DNA of 41,745 nucleotides from assembly GCA_011389685.1 (NCBI GenBank), contig JAABTV010000031.1:1-41745 (forward strand), read 5' to 3'. The DNA is from Paracoccaceae bacterium. GTDB taxonomy: Bacteria > Pseudomonadota > Alphaproteobacteria > Rhodobacterales > Rhodobacteraceae. The position numbers and the translations under genes were made by a program. The notes under the pieces were generated by a model. It searched no databases. It was not told the origin of the DNA and saw nothing but the letters and a program-made list of their open reading frames with translations. This document shows, in pieces, positions 1 through 9,151 of this stretch (its first letter is position 1; each line of letters starts with the position of its first letter).

Positions 1-7
1 AATAAAG

Positions 8-1612
8 ATGAAACTGCAATCACAGGCCATCCCGACATCGGAAGCCTTCAAGACCAATCGCGACGGTCATCTCGAGGCGTTGCGCGTCATCCGCGAGGCG
101 GCCGAACTGGCCGCGGCGGGCGGGGGTGAGAAGGCGCGCGCGCGCCATGTCGACCGGGGCAAGATGCCGCCGCGCGAGCGGGTGGCGGGGCTGCTCGATC
201 CGGGCTCGCCTTTCCTTGAGGTGGGTGCCACGGCAGCGCACGGGATGTATGGCGGCGCGGCGCCCGGTGCGGGAATGATCTGTGGCGTGGGGCAGGTGCA
301 TGGGCGCGAGGTCATGGTGCTGTGCAACGACGCCACGGTGAAGGGCGGCACCTATTACCCGATGACGGTCAAGAAGCACCTGCGCGCGCAGGAGATCGCC
401 GAAGCGAACCATCTGCCCTGTATCTACCTGGTGGATTCGGGCGGTGCGAACCTGCCGCAGCAGGACGAGGTGTTCCCGGATCGGGACCATTTCGGTCGGA
501 TTTTCTATAACCAGGCCAACATGAGCGCGAAGGGGATTCCCCAGATCGCGGTGGTGATGGGGTCCTGCACCGCGGGCGGGGCCTATGTGCCCGCGATGTC
601 GGACGTGTCGATCATCGTGAAGGAGCAGGGCACAATCTTCCTCGCCGGGCCGCCGCTTGTGAAGGCGGCGACGGGCGAGGTGGTGACTGCCGAAGACCTG
701 GGCGGGGGCGATGTGCATACGCGGCTTTCGGGCGTGGCGGATTACCTCGCCGAGGATGATGCCCATGCGCTGGCGCTGGCGCGGCGGGCGGTGTCCAATC
801 TGGGCGCCGGGAACGCGCTTTCCGTGGAATTGCAATCGTCCGAAGACCCGGCCTATGACCCCGATGAGATCCTCGGCGTGGTGCCGGCCGATCTGCGCAC
901 GCCCTATGACATCCGCGAGGTGATCGCGCGGGTGGTGGATGGGTCGCGCTTTGACGAGTTCAAGGCGCGGTTCGGCGAGACGCTGGTCTGTGGTTTCGCC
1001 CATGTGAAGGGGATGCCGGTCGGGATCGTGGCCAATAATGGCGTGTTGTTCTCGGAAAGCGCCGTGAAGGGGGCGCATTTCGTCGAGCTGTGCAGCCAGC
1101 GCAAGATCCCGCTGGTGTTCCTGCAGAACATCACCGGCTTCATGGTCGGGCGCAGATACGAGAATGAAGGCATTGCCCGGCACGGGGCCAAGATGGTGAC
1201 GGCGGTGGCCTGCACATCCGTGCCCAAGATCACCATGCTGGTGGGCGGGTCATTCGGTGCCGGCAATTACGGCATGGCGGGGCGGGCCTATTCCCCGCGC
1301 TTCCTGTGGACATGGCCCAACAGCCGGATTTCGGTCATGGGCGGTGCGCAGGCGGCGGGGGTTCTGGCCACCGTCAAGCGCGACGCGATGGAGCGCGCGG
1401 GCGAGGCGTGGAGCGCGGAGGCAGAGGCCGAGTTCAAGCGGCCCACGGTCGAGATGTTCGAGGAGCAGAGCCACCCGCTTTATGCCAGCGCACGGCTTTG
1501 GGATGATGGCGTCATCGACCCGCGCAAGACGCGCGATGTCCTGGCGTTTTCGTTGCGCGCGGCGCTCAATGCCCCGATCGAGGAGACGCGGTTCGGCGTC
1601 TTCCGGATGTGA
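8..1612 (+). CDS. mccB: Methylcrotonoyl-CoA carboxylase, carboxyltransferase (beta) subunit
   Basis: Carboxyltransferase half of the biotin-dependent enzyme that converts 3-methylcrotonyl-CoA to 3-methylglutaconyl-CoA in leucine and isovalerate breakdown. The 534 residues match the usual length of about 535. The acyl-CoA carboxyltransferase fold is recognisable from the glycine-rich GSCTAGG stretch (residues 185-191), the SGGANLPQQ segment near residue 144 and the [12 protein letters not shown] region in the C-terminal half, which is characteristic of MCC beta rather than propionyl-CoA carboxylase. The partner alpha subunit is at 2666. The start lies only 7 bases from the window edge, so the upstream signals cannot be judged. 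In related genomes an isovaleryl-CoA dehydrogenase gene often precedes this one; it would lie outside the window. The synonym is liuB. Confidence 0.96.
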   Translation: MKLQSQAIPTSEAFKTNRDGHLEALRVIREAAELAAAGGGEKARARHVDRGKMPPRERVAGLLDPGSPFLEVGATAAHGMYGGAAPGAGMICGVGQVHGREVMVLCNDATVKGGTYYPMTVKKHLRAQEIAEANHLPCIYLVDSGGANLPQQDEVFPDRDHFGRIFYNQANMSAKGIPQIAVVMGSCTAGGAYVPAMSDVSIIVKEQGTIFLAGPPLVKAATGEVVTAEDLGGGDVHTRLSGVADYLAEDDAHALALARRAVSNLGAGNALSVELQSSEDPAYDPDEILGVVPADLRTPYDIREVIARVVDGSRFDEFKARFGETLVCGFAHVKGMPVGIVANNGVLFSESAVKGAHFVELCSQRKIPLVFLQNITGFMVGRRYENEGIARHGAKMVTAVACTSVPKITMLVGGSFGAGNYGMAGRAYSPRFLWTWPNSRISVMGGAQAAGVLATVKRDAMERAGEAWSAEAEAEFKRPTVEMFEEQSHPLYASARLWDDGVIDPRKTRDVLAFSLRAALNAPIEETRFGVFRM

Positions 1613-1616
1613 CCTG

Positions 1617-2105
1617 ATGGCGGCGCGCCTTGAACCGGGCGAGATGCGGCGCGGCAAGCGTGACCGCGAGACCGGCATCGCCTGGGTCCGGGTCAGTCGC
1701 GAAGCGGCGCATGCGCATCCGATGGGCCGGCTCAACTGGGTGATGTATCTGATCATCGGGTTTTATCTCGTGACCGCGCTCACGCGCGGCTGGATGGTGG
1801 CCGGGCAGGGTATGGGCATGGTCGTCGCGGTTGCGGGTTTGCCGTTGGTAACGGCGCTTTTGCTGTGGATGCGGGCGGCGCTGGCGCGAGTTCTGGTGGT
1901 GGGAACGGGGCTGTTCGCGCTCTTTGGTATCCTGTCGCGCGGGTTTGACGGCCTGGCCGAGGCGGGGCTGGTGGTGTCGCTCTGGGGGTTGGGCGAGTTG
2001 ATCGCGATCCTGGCGATCACGGTCTACCTCTGGGAGGGTGATCGGCCCAACCTGATCTATGCGCGTCGGTTTCGCAGCTACCGGGACGCGGAGGATGAGA
2101 CATGA
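1617..2105 (+). CDS. Four-helix membrane protein of unknown function in the leucine operon
   Basis: The 162-residue protein begins with a charged, Arg-rich N-terminus (about 40 residues), followed by about four hydrophobic segments (roughly residues 42-58, 65-85, 90-107 and 115-138) and a charged tail. This suggests a polytopic inner-membrane protein. I do not recognise a family. The ATG lies 4 bases after the mccB stop, and the stop overlaps the next start (ATGA at 2102-2105), so it is almost certainly co-translated with its neighbours. A membrane protein is not an obvious part of leucine catabolism, so a transport or sensing role is possible but unsupported. Confidence 0.75.
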   Translation: MAARLEPGEMRRGKRDRETGIAWVRVSREAAHAHPMGRLNWVMYLIIGFYLVTALTRGWMVAGQGMGMVVAVAGLPLVTALLLWMRAALARVLVVGTGLFALFGILSRGFDGLAEAGLVVSLWGLGELIAILAITVYLWEGDRPNLIYARRFRSYRDAEDET

Positions 2106-2518
2106 CTCTTGATGCCGCCCTGGCCCGCTATCCGGGTGCTCAGCGGTTCCGGTTTGGCGACGGGCCGGATCTGAATGCCGAGATTCTGGCGCTGGTTCTG
2201 GCGGAGCGCAAGAGCGTGACCTGTGATGCGGTGGCGGGAATTGAGGCGCGTGGCGAGGCGCCGCCCGAACCGGGGCGTGTGGATATCGCTTGTGACTGGG
2301 CGTGGCGGCCGGTCTGTGCTGTTCGAACGATCGAGGTGATGCGGATGCCCTTCGAGGAGGTGCCCGAGGCGCTGGTGGCCGAGCAGGGCGAGTTTGACGA
2401 TCTTGAGGATTGGCGGAGGGGCTATGCGGCCTATCTGGGCCGCACGGTCGGTTTCGAGTCCGGGATGGAGATGCTGTTGGAACGGTTCGAGGTGGTGGAG
2501 GTGTTTGGATGCGATTGA
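2102..2518 (+). CDS. ASCH domain protein (YhfF-like)
   Basis: The 138-residue single-domain protein has an N-terminal FGDGPDLNAEILALVLAERK stretch followed by SVTC, which matches the ASCH fold in its YhfF-like branch. ASCH domains are PUA-related and are thought to bind RNA or modified nucleosides. Some small members hydrolyse N4-acetylcytidine; whether this one does cannot be read from the sequence. The start overlaps the preceding stop in an ATGA, which implies translational coupling within the mcc operon. The downstream gap of 147 bases to mccA holds no convincing gene. Confidence 0.8.
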   Translation: MTLDAALARYPGAQRFRFGDGPDLNAEILALVLAERKSVTCDAVAGIEARGEAPPEPGRVDIACDWAWRPVCAVRTIEVMRMPFEEVPEALVAEQGEFDDLEDWRRGYAAYLGRTVGFESGMEMLLERFEVVEVFGCD

Positions 2519-2665
2519 CCGCCGCCCCCCGGGCCGCGCGCCCGCCCGCCCACCCCGCGCGGCCCCAGGGGGCGGTGCAGAACTGCGCCATGGTCTGCGT
2601 GTGGCGAATGACCGGTGATGTTGCACTGAAAGGGCCGTTCGAGGCGGCGGTGAAGGAGGCTGGAC

Positions 2666-4618
2666 ATGTTTGACAAGATCCTGATTGCCAACCGGGGCGA
2701 GATCGCGGTGCGGGTGGCGCGCAGCGCGCGGGCGCTGGGCTGCCGCGTGGTGGCGGTCCATTCCGACGCTGACGCAGGCGCGGCGCATGTCGCGGCGGCG
2801 GACGAGGCGGTGCATATCGGCGGCAACGCGCCCGCCGAGAGCTATCTGCGCGGTGAGCGGATCATCGCGGCGGCGCTGGAGACCGGCGCGCAGGCGATTC
2901 ATCCGGGCTATGGGTTCCTGTCGGAGAACCCGGATTTCGTGCGTGCGGTCGAGGCGGCCGGGCTGACCTTCATCGGGCCGTCGGCCGAGGCGATCGACGC
3001 GATGGGCCTCAAGGATGCGGCCAAGGTTCTGATGGAAGAAGCCGGCGTGCCGGTGGTGCCGGGCTATCACGGCGAGAACCAGGACCCCGAGCACCTGTCG
3101 GGCGCGGCGGATGCGATCGGCTATCCGGTGCTGATCAAGGCGGTGGCGGGTGGCGGTGGCAAGGGGATGCGCCTTGTCGAGAAGCCGAAGGATTTCATGG
3201 ATGCGCTGGCCAGTGCGCAGAGCGAGGCGCGGGCCGCCTTTGGCAACGAGGCCGTGCTGATCGAGAAATTCGTTGAAAGACCGCGTCATATCGAAGTGCA
3301 GGTTTTCGGCGATGGCACCCGCGCGGTGCATCTTTTCGAGCGCGATTGCTCGCTCCAGCGGCGGCACCAGAAGGTGATCGAGGAGGCCCCGGCGCCGGGC
3401 ATGACCGAAGAGATGCGCAGCGCCATGGGGCAGGCGGCGGTGCGCGCGGCCGAAGCGATCGGCTACAAGGGGGCGGGCACGGTCGAGTTCATCGTCGACG
3501 GGAGCCACGGGCTTCGCCCCGACGAGTTCTGGTTCATGGAGATGAACACGCGCTTGCAGGTGGAACACCCGGTGACCGAGGCGATCACCGGCGTCGATCT
3601 GGTCGAATGGCAGTTGCGGGTGGCGGCGGGTGAGCCCTTGCCCGCACGGCAGGAGGATTTGCACATCACCGGCCACGCCTTCGAAGCGCGGCTTTATGCC
3701 GAGGATGTGCCCAAGGGGTTCCTGCCCGCGACCGGGGTTCTGTCGCATCTGCAATTTCCGGCGCAAGCGCGGGCCGACAGTGGCGTGCGGGCGGGGGATG
3801 CGATTTCGCCGTTTTACGATCCGATGATCGCCAAGCTGATCACCCATGGCGCCACGCGCGAGATCGCGTTGAAGCGCATGGGCCAGGCGCTGCGCGAGAC
3901 GCAGGTCGCCGGGACGGTGACGAACCTCGCCTTCCTCGGCGCGCTTTGTGCGCATGAGGATTTTGCTGTGGGGGAGGTCGATACCGGGCTGATCGGGCGG
4001 GATCTTGATCGGCTGATCGCGGCTGATCCTGCGGCACCGCGCGTGGTGGCGCAGGCGGCGATGGCGGCGCTGGGGCTGATGGCGGCGCCGGACTGGGCGT
4101 GGGGATTCGCGCTCTGGACACCCGCGCCGTGCCATGTGGTTCTGGCGCAGGGCGAGACGGAGCAGGCGATTGCGGTGACTGTGGACGGGCCGGGCACGGC
4201 GCGGATCAGGGTGGGCGAGACCGAGATCGGGGCCGAGTGGCGCGGGGACTGGCGGTTCGACGGCAGGCCGGCCGCGGCTTGGGCCGAGTCGGGGGGGATC
4301 GTCACTGTCTTCACCGGCTATGGCCATGCGTTCCGGGTGATCGACCCGCTGGAGCGCGCGGCGGGCGCGGGCGCGGGCGTGGGCGTGATTGAGGCGCCGA
4401 TGCCGGGGCTCGTGAAGGCGGTGCTGGCCGAGCCGGGGCAGGCGGTTCAGGCCGGCGACCGGCTGGCGGTTCTGGAAGCGATGAAGATGGAACATGCGCT
4501 TCTGGCGCCGCGCGACGGGGTGGTGGCCGAGGTGCTCGTCGAGGCCGGGGCGCAGGTCGAGGCCGGCGCGGCGCTGATCCAGCTTGAAGAGGAAGAGGCG
4601 GTGGCGCCCATCGCCTGA
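2666..4618 (+). CDS. mccA: Methylcrotonoyl-CoA carboxylase, biotin carboxylase/BCCP (alpha) subunit
   Basis: Carries the ATP-dependent biotin carboxylase and the biotinyl domain of methylcrotonyl-CoA carboxylase, working with MccB at 8-1612. The 650 residues contain the N-terminal biotin carboxylase domain (KILIANRGEIA at residues 4-14, HPGYGFLSEN, the ATP-grasp GGGGKGM loop and EMNTRLQVEHPVTE), a linker region, and a C-terminal biotinyl domain with EAMKMEH, in which Lys607 is the expected biotin attachment site. The start has a GGAGG-type ribosome site (aaggaggctgga) just upstream. Biotinylation would depend on the BirA encoded at 25649. The synonym is liuD. Confidence 0.96.
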   Translation: MFDKILIANRGEIAVRVARSARALGCRVVAVHSDADAGAAHVAAADEAVHIGGNAPAESYLRGERIIAAALETGAQAIHPGYGFLSENPDFVRAVEAAGLTFIGPSAEAIDAMGLKDAAKVLMEEAGVPVVPGYHGENQDPEHLSGAADAIGYPVLIKAVAGGGGKGMRLVEKPKDFMDALASAQSEARAAFGNEAVLIEKFVERPRHIEVQVFGDGTRAVHLFERDCSLQRRHQKVIEEAPAPGMTEEMRSAMGQAAVRAAEAIGYKGAGTVEFIVDGSHGLRPDEFWFMEMNTRLQVEHPVTEAITGVDLVEWQLRVAAGEPLPARQEDLHITGHAFEARLYAEDVPKGFLPATGVLSHLQFPAQARADSGVRAGDAISPFYDPMIAKLITHGATREIALKRMGQALRETQVAGTVTNLAFLGALCAHEDFAVGEVDTGLIGRDLDRLIAADPAAPRVVAQAAMAALGLMAAPDWAWGFALWTPAPCHVVLAQGETEQAIAVTVDGPGTARIRVGETEIGAEWRGDWRFDGRPAAAWAESGGIVTVFTGYGHAFRVIDPLERAAGAGAGVGVIEAPMPGLVKAVLAEPGQAVQAGDRLAVLEAMKMEHALLAPRDGVVAEVLVEAGAQVEAGAALIQLEEEEAVAPIA

Positions 4619-4658
4619 GCGGGCAAGCGCGCAGGATTGACGTGGAAGGGAGTGGATC

Positions 4659-5327
4659 ATGCAAGAGCCGATCAGATTGCACAGTGTCGCGGGCAGCCGG
4701 TCGTTCCGGGTGTTGTGGCTGCTTAACGAGATGGGGCTGGAGCCGGAGGTGATCAGCTATGACATCACCAGCGGCGAGTTGCGGAACCCGGAGTTCCTTG
4801 GCCTCAGCCCGGCGGGGCGGGTGCCGGTTCTGGAGATCGACGGGCAGGTGTTGTTCGAGAGCGGGGCGATCACCGAATACCTGTGCGAAACCCGGCCCGA
4901 AAAGGGGCTGGCGCCGATGCCCGGGGAGGCGGAGCGGGCGCAGTATCTCACCTGGCTGCATTATGCCGAGACCATCGGCGTGCTGATCCAGAACCTCAAT
5001 CTGCAGCAGGTGTTCCTGCCCGATCCGGCAATGCGCTCGCCCACGGTGATCGGGATCGAGGTGAAGCGACTGGCGGTCTCGCTCAAGCCGCTGGAGCGGG
5101 TGTTGGGGGAGCAGGATTTCCTGCTCAGGCGCGGGTTCTCGGCGGCCGATACGATGATGGGATTCACATTGGAAAGCGCGCGGCATTATGTGCGGTTCGA
5201 CCGGTTCCCGCAGCTTTCGGATTACAAGGCGCGGATCGAGGAACGCCCTGCCTATCGGAGGGCACTGGAGGCCGAGGGGTTGCAGCAATTCTATGACCGG
5301 GAGTTCTATGAGGTGTCCGAAGCGTGA
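4659..5327 (+). CDS. Glutathione S-transferase family protein
   Basis: The 222-residue cytosolic GST-like protein has an N-terminal thioredoxin-fold domain with the cis-proline in GRVPVL (near residue 56) and the glutathione gamma-glutamyl-binding ES pair (residues 67-68), then an all-helical C-terminal domain. The serine-containing SVAGSRSFRV segment near residues 9-18 occupies the usual catalytic position. The gene sits between mccA and the HMG-CoA lyase gene, with an AAGGGAG ribosome site upstream, so it is probably transcribed with them. The substrate is unknown. A role in detoxifying or isomerising a reactive acyl-CoA intermediate is possible but is only inferred from position. Confidence 0.88.
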   Translation: MQEPIRLHSVAGSRSFRVLWLLNEMGLEPEVISYDITSGELRNPEFLGLSPAGRVPVLEIDGQVLFESGAITEYLCETRPEKGLAPMPGEAERAQYLTWLHYAETIGVLIQNLNLQQVFLPDPAMRSPTVIGIEVKRLAVSLKPLERVLGEQDFLLRRGFSAADTMMGFTLESARHYVRFDRFPQLSDYKARIEERPAYRRALEAEGLQQFYDREFYEVSEA

Positions 5328-5351
5328 GCCGCGCCGTCGGACGCCTCCGGC

Positions 5352-5376
5352 GGGAGTATTTTGGCAAGATGAAGGG
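5352..5376 (+). repeat. Copy 1 of the GGGAGTATTT...AAGATGAAGGG intergenic repeat
   Basis: A 25-bp motif lies between the GST and HMG-CoA lyase genes, preceded by a small GC-rich inverted sequence (cgcctccggcgggag). Near-identical copies occur at 25616-25640 and 28887-28912. The GAAGGG end lies 11 bases before the hmgL start and may double as its ribosome site. Confidence 0.7.
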
Positions 5377-5387
5377 TTGGGGTTCAA

Positions 5388-6251
5388 ATGGTTGAACGTG
5401 TTGAGATTTTCGAGATGGGGCCGCGCGACGGGTTGCAGAATGAAAAGCGGCGGATCCCGACGGCGGAAAAGATCGCGCTGGTCGATTGTCTGAGCGGGGC
5501 GGGGTTTCGGCGGATCGAGGTGGCGTCGTTCGTGAGTCCGAAATGGGTGCCGCAGATGGCCGATTCGGCGCAAGTTCTGGCCGGGATCGCGCGGGTTCCG
5601 CGGGTGCGCTATGCGGCGTTGACGCCGAACCTGCGCGGATTCGAGGCGGCGGTGGCGGCGAAGGCCGATGAGGTGGCGATTTTCGGATCGGCCTCGGAAG
5701 GGTTCAGCCGGGCCAATATCAATGCCAGCATTGCCGAGAGCCTGGAGCGGTTCGCCCCGATCGTGGCGGCGGCAAGGGAGGTGGGGATGCCGGTGCGGGG
5801 CTATGTTTCCTGCGTGACCGATTGTCCCTATGACGGGAAGACCCCGCCCGGAGAGGTCGCCCGCGTGGCGGAAATCCTTTGGGAAATGGGGGTTTACGAG
5901 ATCAGCCTTGGGGACACGATCGGGCAGGGGACGCCCGAGAGCATCGACGCGATGCTGGGCGCGGTGCTGGATGTTGTGCCGGCGGAGAAGTTGGCCGGGC
6001 ATTACCATGACACCGCCGGGCGGGCACTTGAGAATATCGAGGCGTCGCTGGCGCGGGGGGTGCGGGTGTTCGATGCCGCCGTCGGTGGCCTCGGCGGCTG
6101 TCCCTATGCGCCGGGGGCGGCGGGGAACGTGGCGACGGAAGCGGTGCATGACCGGCTGGTGGCGCTGGGATACGAGACGGGGCTGGATCGGGCGGTCCTG
6201 GAGGAGGCGGCCGGAATGGCGCAGCAGATGAGGGTTGAACGCGATGTATGA
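5388..6251 (+). CDS. Hydroxymethylglutaryl-CoA lyase
   Basis: Cleaves HMG-CoA to acetoacetate and acetyl-CoA, the last step of leucine degradation. The 287 residues have the HMGL/DRE-TIM barrel start GPRDGLQNE (residues 11-19), the metal-binding HYH pair (His205, His207) in GHYHDT, and the GGLGGCPYAPGA signature with the catalytic loop cysteine at Cys238. The length and motifs fit the MvaB/LiuE type. The gene overlaps the following hydratase by 8 bases. No strong Shine-Dalgarno sequence is seen apart from GAAGGG in the preceding repeat. Common symbols are hmgL, mvaB and liuE. Confidence 0.95.
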   Translation: MVERVEIFEMGPRDGLQNEKRRIPTAEKIALVDCLSGAGFRRIEVASFVSPKWVPQMADSAQVLAGIARVPRVRYAALTPNLRGFEAAVAAKADEVAIFGSASEGFSRANINASIAESLERFAPIVAAAREVGMPVRGYVSCVTDCPYDGKTPPGEVARVAEILWEMGVYEISLGDTIGQGTPESIDAMLGAVLDVVPAEKLAGHYHDTAGRALENIEASLARGVRVFDAAVGGLGGCPYAPGAAGNVATEAVHDRLVALGYETGLDRAVLEEAAGMAQQMRVERDV

Positions 6252-7035
6252 GACGCTTGCAATCGAGCGCGACGGGCGCGGGGTGGCGACGCTCTGGCTG
6301 GATCGGGCGGAGAAACACAACGCCATGTCGGGTGAGATGATCGAGGAATTATCGAGCGCAGCCAAGGTGTTGGATGAGGATGCGCGGGTGCGTGTCGTGG
6401 TGCTGGCGGCGCGGGGGAAGAGCTTTTGCGCGGGGGGCGATCTGCGCTGGATGCAGGCGCAGATGGAGGCCTCGTCTGAGCAGCGGCGGGCGGAAGCGCG
6501 CAAGCTGGCGATGGCGCTTTATGCGCTCAACACCCTGTCGAAACCGCTCATTGCGCGGGTGCAGGGCAATGCGTTCGGTGGCGGAATCGGGATGATGGCG
6601 GTGGCCGATGTGGCGATCGGGGTGGAGCGGGCGAAGTTCGGGCTGACCGAGGTCCGGCTGGGCCTTATTCCGGCGACGATCAGCCCCTATGTCCTTGCCC
6701 GGATGGGCGAGACCCATGCCCGCAAGGTGTTCATGTCGGCGCGCATTTTTGGCGCGCAAGAGGCTGAAAAACTTGACCTTTTATCGCGTGTCGTGACCGG
6801 GGATCAGCTTGACGCGGCGGTTGAGGAAGAGGTGCTTCCCTACCTCGCGGCAGCCCCCGGCGCGGTGGCGGAATCCAAGCGCCTGGCGCGGATGCTGGGG
6901 CCGGCGATCACGCCCGAGATCATCGACGCGACCATCGAGCGGCTGGTGCGGACCTGGGAGGGCGAGGAGGCCCATGCGGGCATCGAGGCGTTCTTTGCCA
7001 AGCGCCCGGCGCCGTGGGTGGTTGACGGATCGTGA
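6244..7035 (+). CDS. liuC: Enoyl-CoA hydratase family protein, probable methylglutaconyl-CoA hydratase
   Basis: Crotonase-fold enzyme of 263 residues, expected to hydrate 3-methylglutaconyl-CoA to HMG-CoA between the MCC and HMG-CoA lyase steps. Oxyanion-hole segments are visible at FCAGGDL (residues 61-67) and GNAFGGGIG (108-116), with the catalytic-region Glu in FGLTEVRLG (Glu136). The LGLIPATISPYV stretch is typical of LiuC-like proteins. I chose the ATG at 6244 because GAGGG at 6230-6234 lies 9 bases upstream; a TTG at 6235 would add three residues but has worse spacing. It is the last gene of the operon. The exact substrate is inferred from context. Confidence 0.9.
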   Translation: MYETLAIERDGRGVATLWLDRAEKHNAMSGEMIEELSSAAKVLDEDARVRVVVLAARGKSFCAGGDLRWMQAQMEASSEQRRAEARKLAMALYALNTLSKPLIARVQGNAFGGGIGMMAVADVAIGVERAKFGLTEVRLGLIPATISPYVLARMGETHARKVFMSARIFGAQEAEKLDLLSRVVTGDQLDAAVEEEVLPYLAAAPGAVAESKRLARMLGPAITPEIIDATIERLVRTWEGEEAHAGIEAFFAKRPAPWVVDGS

Positions 7036-7090
7036 CCGCACCGCGCTGCGGGGTTAACGGCGGTATTTCGGCGGAAATCCGGGGGGTGAC

Positions 7091-7123
7091 ATCCGGCTGC
7101 CGCCCGGCTGTCCCCTGGCTGCC
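7091..7123. repeat. Three tandem 11-bp units around GGCTG
   Basis: The units are ATCCGGCTGCC, GCCCGGCTGTC and CCCTGGCTGCC. The shared GGCTG recurs at exactly 11-bp intervals (7095, 7106, 7117). A related array with the same flanking TGACATCCGGCTGC occurs at 34975-35018. Confidence 0.75.
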
Positions 7124-7194
7124 GGGGGCGGGTTCGCGCCCTGGCCGGCAAAACGGTTAACGCGGCGGTCGAGGCGGTTCGGGGCGGGCCCGAG

Positions 7195-7227
7195 TCGGCC
7201 AGAAGTCGACCAGAAATCGGCCTGAAC
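7195..7227. repeat. Three tandem 11-bp units TCGRCCWGAAN
   Basis: The units are TCGGCCAGAAG, TCGACCAGAAA and TCGGCCTGAAC, in exact head-to-tail order and unlike the first array in sequence. They lie 262 bp before the nuoA start. A period of 11 bp is close to one helical turn and fits an array of binding sites on one face of the DNA. Confidence 0.75.
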
Positions 7228-7489
7228 CACAGGGTTGGAAAACAGGTTTGTGAGACCCATCTAATCGGGACAAACCGCGCGTTGGGCCGTCTTCCGATGC
7301 TGCGCTGCCGCGAAGCCCTTGTTTTGCTGGGTTTGTGTGCAATCGCATACCGGTTAATCCCGATACCTGCGCAATCCCGAATGTGTCCGGGCGTCGGTTG
7401 ACCCTGACCGGGGGCGGGAGTAGATCAGGGAGGGAGTTTTGCAGCCATTTTGGCGCGTGCGGATGCCGTGCCCGGAAAGGAGCCAATCT

Positions 7490-8376
<887 letters not shown>

Positions 8377-8427
8377 GGCGCCAGGCATCAGGCCGCGCCG
8401 CTCGGGTGCGGGAAGGATTGAGAGACG

Positions 8428-9036
8428 ATGAGTGAAGCACTGGAAGAGCTGGGCGCGCATATCGAGGGCAAGCGCCCCGATTGCGTGCTGGGCTGGGCGA
8501 TTGCCCGGGACGAATTGACGCTGGAGGTGGCCCCGGCCAATATCGCCGGCCTGGTCGAGTTCCTGCGCAATGACGGCACCTGCCGGTTCTCGACGCTGGT
8601 CGATATCACCGCCGTGGATTACCCGGAACGGGCGCGGCGGTTCGACGTGGTCTATCATTTCCTGAGCATGCACCAGAACCAGCGTATCCGGCTGCGGCTG
8701 GCCATTCGCGAGGACGAGATCGTGCCGTCGATCACCAATGTGCATCCCAGCGCCAACTGGTTCGAGCGCGAGGTGTTCGACATGTTCGGCATCCTGTTCT
8801 CGGGGCATCCCGATCTGCGGCGCATCCTGACCGATTACGGCTTTCGCGGCTATCCGCTGCGCAAGGATTTCCCGACCACGGGTTATGTCGAGGTGCGCTA
8901 TGACGAGGCGCAGAAGCGGGTGGTCTATGAGCCGGTCAACCTGGTGCAGGAATATCGCCAGTTCGATTTCATGAGCCCGTGGGAGGGTGCGCAATACATC
9001 CTGCCGGGCGACGAGAAGGGGGAGGCCAAGGAATGA
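8428..9036 (+). CDS. nuoC: NADH-quinone oxidoreductase subunit C
   Basis: The 202-residue 30-kDa subunit of the peripheral arm of complex I. It is separate from NuoD, as in Paracoccus and unlike the E. coli NuoCD fusion. The family signature is the ERE(V)FDMFGI segment followed by [23 protein letters not shown]. The start has an AGAGA/GGAAGG-type purine stretch upstream. The stop codon overlaps the ATG of a possible 40-codon reading frame (9033-9155). Confidence 0.95.
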   Translation: MSEALEELGAHIEGKRPDCVLGWAIARDELTLEVAPANIAGLVEFLRNDGTCRFSTLVDITAVDYPERARRFDVVYHFLSMHQNQRIRLRLAIREDEIVPSITNVHPSANWFEREVFDMFGILFSGHPDLRRILTDYGFRGYPLRKDFPTTGYVEVRYDEAQKRVVYEPVNLVQEYRQFDFMSPWEGAQYILPGDEKGEAKE

Positions 9037-9062
9037 GCCTTTTTGCCCTTGATGGAACATGT

Positions 9063-9110
9063 GGCCCGGACCGCGCGCGTCCGACCGGGCGGGCGGACGC
9101 GTGCCGGGCC
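9063..9110 (+). other. Long stem-loop between nuoC and nuoD
   Basis: Outer arms GGCCCGG (9063-9069) and CCGGGCC (9104-9110) pair perfectly. Inside them CGCGTCCG (9076-9083) pairs perfectly with CGGACGCG (9094-9101) around a 10-base loop, leaving a 6/2 internal loop. There is no T-run, so it is not a classical terminator. An mRNA processing or stability element inside the operon is plausible. Confidence 0.65.
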
Positions 9111-9151
9111 GCTGCGCGCCCCGGCGGGGCGATATTGAAAGGGGTAGCTTC

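Larger units (their letters stand above)
7036..7489. promoter_or_regulatory. Gene-free leader region upstream of nuoA
   Basis: This is the only long gene-free stretch of the window (454 bp) and must hold the nuo promoter, since every nuo gene downstream is closely spaced. I see no confident -35/-10 pair. It contains two 3 x 11-bp tandem arrays (7091-7123 and 7195-7227), two GTTAAC hexamers (near 7053 and 7156) and a small inverted repeat just after the liuC stop (CCGCA at 7036-7040 with TGCGG at 7047-7051) that may help end the upstream operon. Confidence 0.6.

Noticed and set aside
20-1183. Long open frame antisense to mccB
   Set aside because: It is Arg/His-rich and mirrors mccB. Such frames are expected opposite GC-rich genes and have no family features.
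2509-2673. Possible 54-residue gene between the ASCH gene and mccA
   Set aside because: Pro/Ala/Arg-rich start, no ribosome site, and it overlaps both neighbours out of frame. Nothing supports translation.
6235-6243. TTG start for the LiuC-type hydratase
   Set aside because: The GAGGG site is better spaced for the ATG at 6244, and the extra residues are not typical.
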